Source: an uncultured Candidatus Saccharibacteria bacterium (GTDB taxonomy: Bacteria; Patescibacteriota; Saccharimonadia; Saccharimonadales; Saccharimonadaceae). From it: a DNA stretch of 64,000 nt. Below, one piece after another: positions 52,556 to 61,346 of this stretch; the stretch's first letter is position 1, and every line of letters starts with the position of its first letter. The notes beneath the pieces are model-generated. The model did no database searches, had not been told where the DNA came from, and saw nothing but the letters and a program-made list of their open reading frames with translations. The stretch lies in assembly GCA_948945085.1 (NCBI GenBank), contig CARBGY010000001.1:83916-147915 (forward strand), written 5' to 3'. Both the position numbers and the translations under genes were made by a program.

Positions 52556-55096
52556 TTAATCTTTAGTTTGAAGTTTTTTATATGTTTCAATAACAATAAG
52601 TGGAATAATGAAGGCGATGATCGCAACAATTAAAACAGTCCACCAAGAAACTGCCACTGTATCAACAAGGACATGAAGTGGGCCGAAAATCGCAGAAATC
52701 TGTAGTAAGATAGCAACAATAAGAGCAATTAAAAAACTATGGTGTCGAACCTTAAGGCGTTGCCAGGCTGATTCGTATAGCCCACGGGCGGAGATGGCAC
52801 TACTCCACTGCATCACTACAAGCGCCGTGAAGGCTAATGTGTTAGCTTGCTCATCGGAATGTAGGAAGAGTTTCGATAGGGCATAAGTGCTAATGGTAAC
52901 CGCAGCCATCATGATGGCAATAATAATCATACGGATAATCATGCTTAAGGGTAAAATGGCAGAATCTTTATGCTCAGGTTTTTTACGTAGGACCTTTTGT
53001 TCGGCCGGTTCCAAGCCTAACGGAATGACTAAGAGCGAATCTGTCACTAAGTTAATCCAGAGAATTTGAATTGGAGTTAGCATTTGTCCGCCAAAGAAAA
53101 GCAGAGCGCCAATCATTGTAAGTGCCTCGCCGGCGTTGGTTGCGAGCAGGTAACCCAACATACGACGAATATTAGCAAGCACTGTGCGACTTTCCTTAAT
53201 GGCCTCAGTAATATTCTTATAGTTATTATCTAACAAAACAATGTCACCGGCATCCTGGACAATACTGGGACTGTCACCCATAGCAATGCCGACGTGCGCA
53301 CCCACAAGAGCAGGCACATCATTTACTCCGTCACCAGTCATGGCGCAGATTTTATTTTGTTTAATGGCTTGTAAGATTCGGAATTTATCTTCTGGTGTGA
53401 CACGCGCAAAAACCGTCGTAGAACGTACCAGATCGACTAAATCATCGTCAGTAATGTTACCAAGTTTTGAGCAATCCAAAACTTCTGATAGGTCTTTTGC
53501 TAACCCAAGCTCTTTACCAATTGCGTAAGCAGTGCCAGCGTGATCACCTGTGACCATTTTAGTAGTAACACCCATACGTCGTGCTTGCGTAATGGCGGGT
53601 TTCGCTTCTGGCCGCAAAGCATCAGCTACGGCAACAAAACCACAAAACTCAAACAGGTCAGACTTTTCAAGACGAATTAATTCATTGATTTCACGGTTAA
53701 GTTTTCCTCTCGCTATAGCAATGACTTTATACCCCTTACCAGCAAGTTCGTTAAGCTTAGCTTCAACCGCTTCCTGATCGGCTTTATTAAGTTTCGAACG
53801 AGCAATAACTGTTTCAGGAGCACCTTTGAGAGACAAGATAAGTTCGCCCTTTTGATTTCGGTAGAGATTGCCGGAAAGCTTAACGCTTTGGTCAAAGGCA
53901 TAGGATTTAATCGGAGCGAGCTGATCAACTTTATACTGTTGTGCGCGGAGGTAATTTAGCATACAAATATCAAGCGGATCGGTAGTGGTTGCGTCACAGT
54001 TTGTGTTAATAAGTGCCGGCTCTAGTAAAACAGACCTAGCAAGTACGTCGAGGAAATCTTTTTGTCCATCTAGGTTCCAAGATTCGAGCAGTTCGAGTCG
54101 ATTTTCAGTAAGAGTTCCGGTTTTATCGCTAGCTATAGTTGTCACTACGCCAATAGACTCAATAGCTTTTAGCTCTTTGATTAGGGCTCTTTTTCTAGCC
54201 ATTCGTTTTGCACAAAGGGCGAGAATAATTGAGATAGCAACTGGAAGACCTTCCGGTACGGCGGAGACAATCATCGCTAGAGTAAATTTTAAGGCATCGA
54301 AGATTTCAATTCCATCAATGAGCTGAATAACAAGTACAATGGCGGCAAAAATAATAACAACAATAGCAATCTTTGCGACTAATTGGTTAATTTTTTCTGA
54401 GATTGGACTGCTTTGTTCGACCGATGAAGCTAAGGAGGCAATACGACCATATTCAGTATCATCACCCGTTGCCGTAACGACGAATTTACCACTACCAGTA
54501 ATAATAAATGCGCCAGAGAATACCATATTGCGCTGTTCATAAACTTTTTTAGCACCAGAAATTGCGCGAGCATCTTTTGCAATTGCTTCGGCTTCGCCGG
54601 TTAACATGGCCTCATCCGAAAGTAGACCAGACTCATTAAGAATACGTCCATCAGCTGGTATACGATCGCCCTCACGCAGAATGACAACATCACCCGGAAC
54701 CAAGTCTTCGGCGCTAATAGCCCGCTCTTCACCGTCTCGAAGCACAACCACCGCTTGCTCCGTACTGGTTTTTAGTGAACGCAAAATCCGGTCTGTTGAG
54801 AAACGTTGGATATAGTAAACAATCGCATCAGCCACGATAATAACCGCAATCGCCAGCGCTTCAATCCAATCCTGCTGAATGGCCGACAAAATAAAAGCCA
54901 CAACTAAGATAATCATAAAGACGTCAATGAATGGTTCAAGAAGTTTGCGCCAAAGGGGAGTTTCTTTAAGTTTTAAAGTGTTTTTACCATATCTAGCTTG
55001 TCGCTTCAGCACTTCTTTTGTTGATAGTCCACGTTCAGGATCAACAGAAAACTCAGTTAATACGGATTTAACGGTTTGATTATAATAGTTAGCCAT
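52556..55096 (-). CDS. Cation-transporting P-type ATPase (Ca2+/P-IIA-B type)
   Basis: 846 aa with ten predicted membrane helices. Actuator TGEAEA motif in MLTGEAEAIAKD, helix-4 PEGLPVAI, phosphorylation site SDKTGTLTEN, nucleotide-binding KGAPET, hinge TGDGVNDVPAL, and helix-6 NLVTDSLLV. The N-terminal cation-ATPase domain is present. The PEGLP and N-x-x-TD pattern favours Ca2+ transport; Na+/K+ type cannot be excluded. Membrane-located, out of the cytosol. Confidence 0.92.
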   Translation of the reverse strand: MANYYNQTVKSVLTEFSVDPERGLSTKEVLKRQARYGKNTLKLKETPLWRKLLEPFIDVFMIILVVAFILSAIQQDWIEALAIAVIIVADAIVYYIQRFSTDRILRSLKTSTEQAVVVLRDGEERAISAEDLVPGDVVILREGDRIPADGRILNESGLLSDEAMLTGEAEAIAKDARAISGAKKVYEQRNMVFSGAFIITGSGKFVVTATGDDTEYGRIASLASSVEQSSPISEKINQLVAKIAIVVIIFAAIVLVIQLIDGIEIFDALKFTLAMIVSAVPEGLPVAISIILALCAKRMARKRALIKELKAIESIGVVTTIASDKTGTLTENRLELLESWNLDGQKDFLDVLARSVLLEPALINTNCDATTTDPLDICMLNYLRAQQYKVDQLAPIKSYAFDQSVKLSGNLYRNQKGELILSLKGAPETVIARSKLNKADQEAVEAKLNELAGKGYKVIAIARGKLNREINELIRLEKSDLFEFCGFVAVADALRPEAKPAITQARRMGVTTKMVTGDHAGTAYAIGKELGLAKDLSEVLDCSKLGNITDDDLVDLVRSTTVFARVTPEDKFRILQAIKQNKICAMTGDGVNDVPALVGAHVGIAMGDSPSIVQDAGDIVLLDNNYKNITEAIKESRTVLANIRRMLGYLLATNAGEALTMIGALLFFGGQMLTPIQILWINLVTDSLLVIPLGLEPAEQKVLRKKPEHKDSAILPLSMIIRMIIIAIMMAAVTISTYALSKLFLHSDEQANTLAFTALVVMQWSSAISARGLYESAWQRLKVRHHSFLIALIVAILLQISAIFGPLHVLVDTVAVSWWTVLIVAIIAFIIPLIVIETYKKLQTKD

Positions 55097-55153
55097 AAGA
55101 TTAGTATAAAGGTGTGTTTAATTTTTGTCTACTTGCGCAGATATACAGATAAC

Positions 55154-56119
55154 TTAATTTAAAACTTGGTTTACCCAATCTGCAATATTCCGCCAGACTT
55201 CCATTTTGCCACGTTCGTTAAGGATTTCGTGACGCATGTGGGGATAAAGTTTACTGGAAACATTTCGATAACCACGCATGCGCATAAAGTCCACGGCCTT
55301 TTGAAAATCTTTTGGAGTTAAGATGCACGGATCGTCAGCACCGGAAATGAAAAAGATTGGAGCATCGGGATTTTGCATTTTCCAACCAGTTTTACGATAG
55401 GCTCGACGCATAAGTTCAAAAAGAACTTTAAAGCCATTCAAGGTAAAAGTGAAGCCGTCGCGTTCATCCGCATCGTAGGCGGCAACAACTGCCGGATCAC
55501 TAACAACCCATGAGTTAGCAGAAGGATAATGTTCGTTCATGGTAACCTTCTGGCCGTTATCACGAGCAAGCTTTGCAGACTTCGCATTATAATTTGGGAA
55601 CGATAAACTATTAACAAATTTGCTGCGGTGATGATCGCCAAGAAAAACACTTAAGAAGCTTGCTACAAATTTACCCATGCCAGCACCAAAGCGTTTACTA
55701 GGCGATCCACAAACAATTAAACCGTTAACATCCGCATCATACTTTTGCATATAGCAACGGACGACGAGTGAACCCATACTATGACCAAAAAGAATAAGCG
55801 GCAAACCTGGAAAACGATTTTTTATATAATCCGTTACCTGATGAACATCGCTAATAATTCCGTTAACACCATCTCGATAAAAATATCCGTAATCTTCGTT
55901 AGTTTTCACGCTGGCACCATGACCACGATGATCATGAATGATGACAATTAGGCCTTGTTCGGCGCAAAAATCCATGAAATCATGGTAACGTTCACGATGT
56001 TCAGCCATCCCATGAACAAGTTGGAGAATGCCACGGGGTCGGCCGTCAGGAATACGTAAGCTAACGCCGAGCTTAAGGTTATCATGTTGGCTTTGGAGAT
56101 TAAATTCTTCACGTTTCAT
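55154..56119 (-). CDS. Alpha/beta hydrolase, monoacylglycerol-lipase-like
   Basis: 321 aa from ATG 56119 (MKREEFNLQSQ). TATAAT is 6 nt before it, so the upstream frame to 56164 is rejected. Nucleophile Ser in GHSMGSLVVRCY, acid in FFISGADDPC and His in PHMRHEIL complete the triad; the oxyanion-forming VHGMAEHRERY is typical of lysophospholipase/monoglyceride lipases. No signal peptide. Could recycle host-derived lipids; inference. Confidence 0.87.
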   Translation of the reverse strand: MKREEFNLQSQHDNLKLGVSLRIPDGRPRGILQLVHGMAEHRERYHDFMDFCAEQGLIVIIHDHRGHGASVKTNEDYGYFYRDGVNGIISDVHQVTDYIKNRFPGLPLILFGHSMGSLVVRCYMQKYDADVNGLIVCGSPSKRFGAGMGKFVASFLSVFLGDHHRSKFVNSLSFPNYNAKSAKLARDNGQKVTMNEHYPSANSWVVSDPAVVAAYDADERDGFTFTLNGFKVLFELMRRAYRKTGWKMQNPDAPIFFISGADDPCILTPKDFQKAVDFMRMRGYRNVSSKLYPHMRHEILNERGKMEVWRNIADWVNQVLN

Positions 56120-56159
56120 AAGACTATTATATAATACATAAGCATGGACGATAGCATAA

Positions 56160-56366
56160 AACACCGCAGCCAGTCCCTTATACTATGTACGCGGCGGGTA
56201 CGTCCATCTAAATACTGGTTCATTGTGGGGCGCGGGCTTCAATAGCGACTACTGGTCAGCTACTACTTATCCTGATGCTACGCATGCGTACTACCTCAAT
56301 TTCGATAGTACTAACGTCGACCTGTCACACTACGACAATCGATTCTACAGTTTCTCGGTGCGCTGA
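56160..56366 (+). pseudogene. Silent cassette E: FISUMP/C-lectin-like 3' fragment
   Basis: Frame NTAASPLYYVRGGYVHLNTG, then SLWGAGFNSDYWSATTYPDA, ending RFYSFSVR-stop; the stop arises because the copy breaks off at CGCTG, losing CIA. Its first ~43 bases are identical to cassette A. There is no start codon or promoter; it lies divergently, 40 bp from the hydrolase start. Nothing else is seen in 56367-56452 except the tRNA-Leu promoter (TATAAT 56420-56425). Confidence 0.74.
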
Positions 56367-56452
56367 TTTTTTGAAAATATACACTTCGAACAAAGCCTAG
56401 TAAAATTGCCGATGTATGCTATAATGTTGATAGCGTTAAAAGACGCAATAGT

Positions 56453-56537
56453 GCCCGAGTGGTGAAATTGGTATACACGTATGCCTTAGGAGCATATGCC
56501 GCAAGGTGTGCTGGTTCAAGTCCAGTCTCGGGCACCA
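56453..56537 (+). tRNA. tRNA-Leu (anticodon TAG)
   Basis: 85-nt class II tRNA. Acceptor GCCCGAG / CTCGGGC, anticodon loop CTTAGGA in the stem TATGC/GCATA, long variable arm, T-arm GGTTCAAGTCC, discriminator A and encoded CCA. Confidence 0.95.
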
Positions 56538-56547
56538 CGAAAATTAC

Positions 56548-56570
56548 TCGTTCTTTGACGAGTTTTTTTG
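56548..56570 (+). terminator. tRNA-Leu terminator
   Basis: ACTCG / CGAGT stem followed by TTTTTTTG. The remaining 56571-56666 shows no gene. Confidence 0.8.
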
Positions 56571-56666
56571 TGATGCATGAAGGCAGTGCTGGTTATTATA
56601 AAACTCCCACACACCATACTTAAAACATACTTCAATGTAGAAGATTCAAAAAGGTCTGGATTGATA

Positions 56667-57269
56667 TTATTTTTGATAAATAGCAATACCTGCAGCGGCA
56701 TAGTGGCGGTTTTTGAGTAATTTTAGTCCAGGTAAATCTGGGACATCAATATGTGCCGGATAGGAGAGCGCTAGTATGCCGGATTCGCTTAATAGCTGGC
56801 TGATGCGTCGTATTTCGTCAATCATAAAGATATCGTAGGGCGGATCGGCCAAGATTAGCGTATACCGCTGAACAGTTCCTGGCCGATTCAAAAAAGTATC
56901 TATCGATTCTCGATGAAGACGTACCGAAGCCGGCATCGCGAGACTAAGTTTTTTTATATTGTTTTCAATAGTACGACAAGCATCTGGGTGTTTTTCAACA
57001 AAATCAACGCTCTTCGCGCCCAGACTAAGGGCTTCAAACCCTAGTGCACCACTGCCAGCATAGAGGTCAGCAACGATCGCATCTTTGATGTATCCATTTA
57101 GCATATTAAATAAAGCTAATTTCTCGCGAGATCCCATCGGATGCGTGGCGGAGTTTCGTGGGGATAGGATTTTTGTACCTTTGTATTGACCCGACAGGAT
57201 ACGCAGATCGGAGAAAGTCGGTTTTTTAAAAGAGAAAAGTTTTGGTGTTCTAGTGGTTTTTTTATTCAT
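56667..57269 (-). CDS. rsmD: 16S rRNA (guanine-N2)-methyltransferase RsmD
   Basis: 200 aa; methylates G966 of 16S rRNA. Motifs are ILSGQYKGTKI, PMGSREKLALFNML, the SAM-binding VADLYAGSGALGFEALSLGA and catalytic LILADPPYD. Extended basic N-terminus (MNKKTTRTPKLFSFKK). It overlaps the previous gene by 8 bp. Confidence 0.94.
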   Translation of the reverse strand: MNKKTTRTPKLFSFKKPTFSDLRILSGQYKGTKILSPRNSATHPMGSREKLALFNMLNGYIKDAIVADLYAGSGALGFEALSLGAKSVDFVEKHPDACRTIENNIKKLSLAMPASVRLHRESIDTFLNRPGTVQRYTLILADPPYDIFMIDEIRRISQLLSESGILALSYPAHIDVPDLPGLKLLKNRHYAAAGIAIYQK

Positions 57270-58095
57270 TTCGATTCCTAGGATTTAAGTCATAAGCTTC
57301 TTCGGCAGCCGAAAACCAAACTAACGCTAATGCACGAACGATCTCCGGCAGAAGCAAATCTTTAACGATAAAAGCTTGTTCGGTAGTCCAGCCCTTTTCG
57401 CGAAAATTGTTATAAATCTCACGTGGTCCAATACGTCCAACACTATCATAGAAGGTATATTTAAGATCGACGTACTGAAATTCGGATTTACTGAGATTCG
57501 GGATGAGTTTTTTACGCGGAAAGACGGCAGCAAGGAGCGCAACTCCATATTCATAAGCGATGTGTTTAGTCATATAACCGCCAGCTCCCCAGTAAAGCCA
57601 GTTATTACGCATAGTTTCGGCAGTATTGCGACCATGCATGATTCCCTTCACTGGTTCACCGAAAATTTTAATAAAGTCTTTATTTGACATTAATTCTTCT
57701 TTTGCTTCAGAAAGCGGAAAATGGTGAGCCGGGGTGAGGCCGTCGGTTACCTTATGAGCAAGCCAAGCCGCCTCAAAGGCTGCCCGAATTGAATCTTGAT
57801 GACGCAGAGCGACGACAAGATTATAATGATGGTCGGAAATTTGTTGAAATAACTCGTGGCCATTATCCTCATCAAACATATGGGACGGATCGTCATCGTC
57901 TGGGCTTTTGCGTTTAAGACCATCGGGGCCACGCATACCTTCAAAATAGAGAATCTCCCGACTACTGGGAAAGTATTTGCCGCGGGGGAGGTGACGAGCG
58001 AGAACTTTGCGGGCTGCTTGATCTAAGAGCTGATGGGTGCCAACAATCTTGCCGCTAAGGCGAGAGTTTTTCGCAATGGTAGTTGTGGAATACAT
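57262..58095 (-). CDS. Possible Zn-dependent phospholipase C / S1-P1-nuclease-like protein
   Basis: 277 aa with a His/Asp pattern like zinc phospholipase C: THQLLDQAARKVLARHLPRG near residue 20, DNGHELFQQISDHHYNLV, and AWLAHKVTDGLTPAHHFPL near 125 (the AHxVxD...PxHH core). No signal peptide was seen, unlike secreted family members. A TATAAT lies about 11 nt before the ATG. The assignment is based on the metal-ligand pattern only and is tentative. Confidence 0.55.
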   Translation of the reverse strand: MYSTTTIAKNSRLSGKIVGTHQLLDQAARKVLARHLPRGKYFPSSREILYFEGMRGPDGLKRKSPDDDDPSHMFDEDNGHELFQQISDHHYNLVVALRHQDSIRAAFEAAWLAHKVTDGLTPAHHFPLSEAKEELMSNKDFIKIFGEPVKGIMHGRNTAETMRNNWLYWGAGGYMTKHIAYEYGVALLAAVFPRKKLIPNLSKSEFQYVDLKYTFYDSVGRIGPREIYNNFREKGWTTEQAFIVKDLLLPEIVRALALVWFSAAEEAYDLNPRNRNE

Positions 58096-58126
58096 GACTT
58101 TAAGTAATTATAACATAGTTATTCGC

Positions 58127-60223
58127 TTAATTCAGAGTAGTGAGTTGCTGATACTTTTTAATCCGCGAGGCAAGTTCGGGATATGTAGAGAGGTTTTGGG
58201 GATTTTTGGCAAATTCACCAGCATGATGACTAGCCTGAGTAATCAATTCGCCATCCGTCAAATTGGCAACTTGGAGATTCAATTCGCCATGCTGCTGAGA
58301 ACCATAAATCTCACCAGGACCACGAATTTTAAGGTCAACCTCAGCTAGGTAGAAACCGTCGGTCGACTTTTCCATTTCTTTAAGGCGCTTGGATGGTTTA
58401 CCTTCACCAGTAGTTAAAAGGAAGCAGCTTGCAGGTTGGTCACCACGACCCACCCGACCTCGAAGCTGGTGAAGCTGAGCAAGACCATAGTTCTCTGAAT
58501 CCTGGATAATAATCATGTTAGCATTCGGAACGTTGACACCAACTTCAACAACTGTAGTGGAAACAAGGATTTGTAGGCCACCTTGAGCAAAAGCATCCAT
58601 GATGGCATCTTTTTCGTCGACTTTCATTTTGCCATGAAGGAGACCAACTTTTACGTCAGGAAAAAGCTCTTGGAGTTTTTTGGCTTGTTTTTTGACGGGA
58701 GTGGCGCTGTTAGTACTTTTTTCTTCGATGATTTGACAGATCCAGTAGATTTGTTGACCTTTGGCTAACAACTCACGCATTTTTGGATATAGCTCGTCGG
58801 TTTGTGCTGTTTCGCTTAAAATCTTCGTTGTAATAGGTTGGCGCCCCGGTGGAAGCTCATTAAGCAATGAAACGTCAAGATCACCAAAGACCGTCAACTG
58901 CAACGAACGCGGAATTGGAGTAGCAGTCATAGACAAAAGGTGTGGAGCGGTGTTCTCGGGAGACTTAAGGAGAAGTTTTTGGCGCTGACCGACCCCAAAA
59001 CGATGTTGCTCGTCGATAATACAGAAAGCGAGAGATTTAAAATGAGTGTCGTCCGTCAAAAGAGCGTGCGTACCAATCACAAAATCGACTTGACCATTCA
59101 TGATGGCGGCTTTAAGCTGGCGCTTATTGCGCGTTGCACCGGTAAGAAGTGCGATTCTCGGCAGACGAAAGCTGGACCCTTTAGAAGTAATTAAACCAGC
59201 TTCTCGGAAAACTTTGTCGAGGTTGCAAAAAAGTTTACTAAGGCTTTCGAAATGCTGAGTAGCAAGAATGGCGGTCGGGGCGAGGAGGGCGGTTTGATGA
59301 CCATAAAGTGTCGCTTGAGCGGCAGCGATTGCAGCAACAATAGTTTTACCGGAGCCGACATCACCTTGCAAAAGACGATTCATTGGTGTACTTCTTTCGA
59401 GATCCTGGAGAATTTCCCAAGTCGAACGACGCTGGGCGCCGGTCAGTTGAAAAGGAAGTGCTTTAACGACGGATTGAATAAACTTATTATGAAATTTAAG
59501 GGGAATCGATTTTAAGCGTTGGTTTTCTTGCTGATTAAGTTTGGCGGCCAAAATCAGCTCAAAAAGTTCTTCATAGGCGAGATATTGGCGAGCTTTTTCG
59601 GCATCATCAGGAGATTCGGGAAAGTGGGAATTATAAAGTGCTTCTGCTCTAGCTCCCGGCTTTACAAAATCCGGTTTTCCATCTGTAAAAGGTAATAAAT
59701 CGGGAATTTTGCAAAAATCAGGACGCAAGTTCTCGAGAAGTTTATGAAAAGTTTGGGGTTTAATAACGCTTTTGGCGGAATAAATCGGCTGAAAACCAGA
59801 AGCGGCATCTTTATCGACATCTTGAACCAGCGTCGCTGAAGGCGAGGTGAGCTGATAACGTCCGCTCTTCAGCTCATACTTTCCCGTAAAATAATACTCA
59901 CGCTCAGGATCAAATTGTTTAGCACGATAAGGCTGATTAAACCAGAGCGTACGGATGGCGCCAGTTTCATCACGAATGACGCCCTGCGTAATCGTAAGGC
60001 GTTTTCGACTAGTACGAATAACGTGCAGATCGCTAATTTTACCGCGGATGACAACTTTGCCAGGGCGAAGATCCTCAATATTAACAGTAGTTTGATAGTT
60101 TTCATATAAACGTGGCAAACAATAAATTAAGTCTCCGACTGTACTTAAGTTAACACGCTTCAGGGTCTCGGCCGTCTTAGGACCAACACCTTTTACCTCC
60201 TCAATCGACGCGGATAAATCCAT
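58127..60223 (-). CDS. recG: ATP-dependent DNA helicase RecG
   Basis: 698 aa; reverses stalled forks and branch-migrates Holliday junctions. N-terminal wedge/OB domain (about 60-160), then SF2 helicase: Walker A LLQGDVGSGKTIVAAIA, motif II FCIIDEQHRFGVGQR, motif III LLSMTATPIPRSL, motif VI QLRGRVGRGDQPASC. The mRNA is leaderless (GCTATAAT 6 nt before ATG). Confidence 0.96.
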   Translation of the reverse strand: MDLSASIEEVKGVGPKTAETLKRVNLSTVGDLIYCLPRLYENYQTTVNIEDLRPGKVVIRGKISDLHVIRTSRKRLTITQGVIRDETGAIRTLWFNQPYRAKQFDPEREYYFTGKYELKSGRYQLTSPSATLVQDVDKDAASGFQPIYSAKSVIKPQTFHKLLENLRPDFCKIPDLLPFTDGKPDFVKPGARAEALYNSHFPESPDDAEKARQYLAYEELFELILAAKLNQQENQRLKSIPLKFHNKFIQSVVKALPFQLTGAQRRSTWEILQDLERSTPMNRLLQGDVGSGKTIVAAIAAAQATLYGHQTALLAPTAILATQHFESLSKLFCNLDKVFREAGLITSKGSSFRLPRIALLTGATRNKRQLKAAIMNGQVDFVIGTHALLTDDTHFKSLAFCIIDEQHRFGVGQRQKLLLKSPENTAPHLLSMTATPIPRSLQLTVFGDLDVSLLNELPPGRQPITTKILSETAQTDELYPKMRELLAKGQQIYWICQIIEEKSTNSATPVKKQAKKLQELFPDVKVGLLHGKMKVDEKDAIMDAFAQGGLQILVSTTVVEVGVNVPNANMIIIQDSENYGLAQLHQLRGRVGRGDQPASCFLLTTGEGKPSKRLKEMEKSTDGFYLAEVDLKIRGPGEIYGSQQHGELNLQVANLTDGELITQASHHAGEFAKNPQNLSTYPELASRIKKYQQLTTLN

Positions 60224-60266
60224 AAGAATATTATAGCATATACTTAAAAACTATTGTCGTCCATGT

Positions 60267-60326
60267 TTAAACTAGAGATGGGGCTATGAGGGATATTCTA
60301 AGAGCAATCAAAAACTTATGGCGCAT
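60267..60326 (-). CDS. Possible 19-aa leader peptide
   Basis: MRHKFLIALRISLIAPSLV-stop behind GGGAG at 7 nt spacing and a consensus promoter at 60348-60376. It is short, basic and hydrophobic. It lies upstream of recG, which has its own leaderless promoter. It could instead be an untranslated segment or an uncharacterised small RNA. Confidence 0.35.
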   Translation of the reverse strand: MRHKFLIALRISLIAPSLV

Positions 60327-60347
60327 AGTTATACTCCCTATCTTTTC

Positions 60348-60376
60348 ATTGTATCACACTTTTTCTAAAAAGTCAA
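60348..60376 (-). promoter_or_regulatory. Sigma-70 type promoter copy upstream of recG
   Basis: TTGACT (60371-60376), 17-bp spacer, TACAAT (60348-60353) on the minus strand. It is near identical, including spacer and downstream GAAAAGATAGGG, to the ABC1 promoter at 25375-25403. Confidence 0.8.
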
Positions 60377-60395
60377 GCTTTAGGCGTATGACAGC

Positions 60396-61196
60396 TTACT
60401 CTCGTGCCAAATCTTGCCGGTTTCTCGTTCTCTGTTGGCTTTGTTCCGTGCGCCACTGGGCGACTTTGGCATGATTACCAGAGAGAAGGACTTCTGGAAC
60501 GGTCATCCCGCGGAACTCGAAAGGCTTCGTGTACTGCGGATATTCGAGGTTATCGCCGGCAGAAAAACTTTCGACGGTTGCTGAAGTATCACCGCCAAGC
60601 ACACCCGGCAATAAACGTGTAACCGAATCAATAATAATCAAGGCCGCCAATTCCCCGCCCGTGAGGATATACTGACCGAGAGAGATCGGATAGTCAACAA
60701 TTGACATAATGCGTTCGTCGTAGCCCTCGTAGTGGGGGCAGAAGATAATGTATTCGCGAATGGAAGCTGTCGAACTTGATTGATCGACTGAAGACTTAGG
60801 CAAATCTGACGACTTTTTGGCTTGGCCAGCGCTAACACTCAAAGTCGAGAGGTCTTTAGTATCAAGATTTTGAGAAATACCAGCAAATTCACGAGCGAGA
60901 GCCTGATTCCAAGTCTGGCCGACTGGAGTTGGGACGATGACTTTTGCGTTAGGGCTTTTAGCCTTAATGCTCTCAATGGCAGCAAAAACCGGCTCAACCC
61001 GCATTAACATACCATCGCCACCACCGTAAGGCGTGTCATCGACTGAACGGTGTGGACCAATGCCGAATTCGCGCAAATTAACATATTCAATCTCGATAAT
61101 GCCGCGATCTTGGGCTTTATAGAGCATGGAGCTATCCAGATATGGTCGCAAAGCGTCCGGAAAAAGAGTGATAATAAAAAATTTAATTCGAGACAT
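60396..61196 (-). CDS. trmD: tRNA (guanine-N1)-methyltransferase TrmD
   Basis: Methylates G37 in several tRNAs. 266 aa from ATG 61196 (MSRIKFFIITLFPDALRPYL). Conserved DDTPYGGGDGMLM, PHYEGYDERI (usually GRYEGIDERV), LTGGELAALIIIDSVTRLLPGVLG and SGNHAKVAQWR. A ~33-residue Ser/Lys/Asp-rich insertion (DTKDLSTLSVSAGQAKKSSD, then LPKSSVDQSSSTAS) sits in the linker before the knot; it is not typical. Rather than rimM/rplS neighbours, recG and a lipoprotein gene flank it. Confidence 0.93.
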   Translation of the reverse strand: MSRIKFFIITLFPDALRPYLDSSMLYKAQDRGIIEIEYVNLREFGIGPHRSVDDTPYGGGDGMLMRVEPVFAAIESIKAKSPNAKVIVPTPVGQTWNQALAREFAGISQNLDTKDLSTLSVSAGQAKKSSDLPKSSVDQSSSTASIREYIIFCPHYEGYDERIMSIVDYPISLGQYILTGGELAALIIIDSVTRLLPGVLGGDTSATVESFSAGDNLEYPQYTKPFEFRGMTVPEVLLSGNHAKVAQWRTEQSQQRTRNRQDLARE

Positions 61197-61234
61197 AATA
61201 AGTTTTATTTTACAATACTTAGGAATTTTTAGCA

Positions 61235-61260
61235 AGACAAAAGCCCCCTAGTGGAGGCTG
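61235..61260 (-). terminator. Terminator of the lipoprotein gene
   Basis: AGCCTCC / GGGGGCT stem on the minus strand followed by TTTTGTC. Confidence 0.78.
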
Positions 61261-61346
61261 TCTTAAGATAGTGGTTGCAAAGGCTAACTACCTTAACTCA
61301 TGATTAGTGAGCTTGAGATTTTTGATAGTTTAGTCAAATGATGACA

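Noticed and set aside
56120..56164. N-terminal extension of the alpha/beta hydrolase
   Set aside because: It crosses the -10 element placed 6 nt before ATG 56119 and runs into cassette E.
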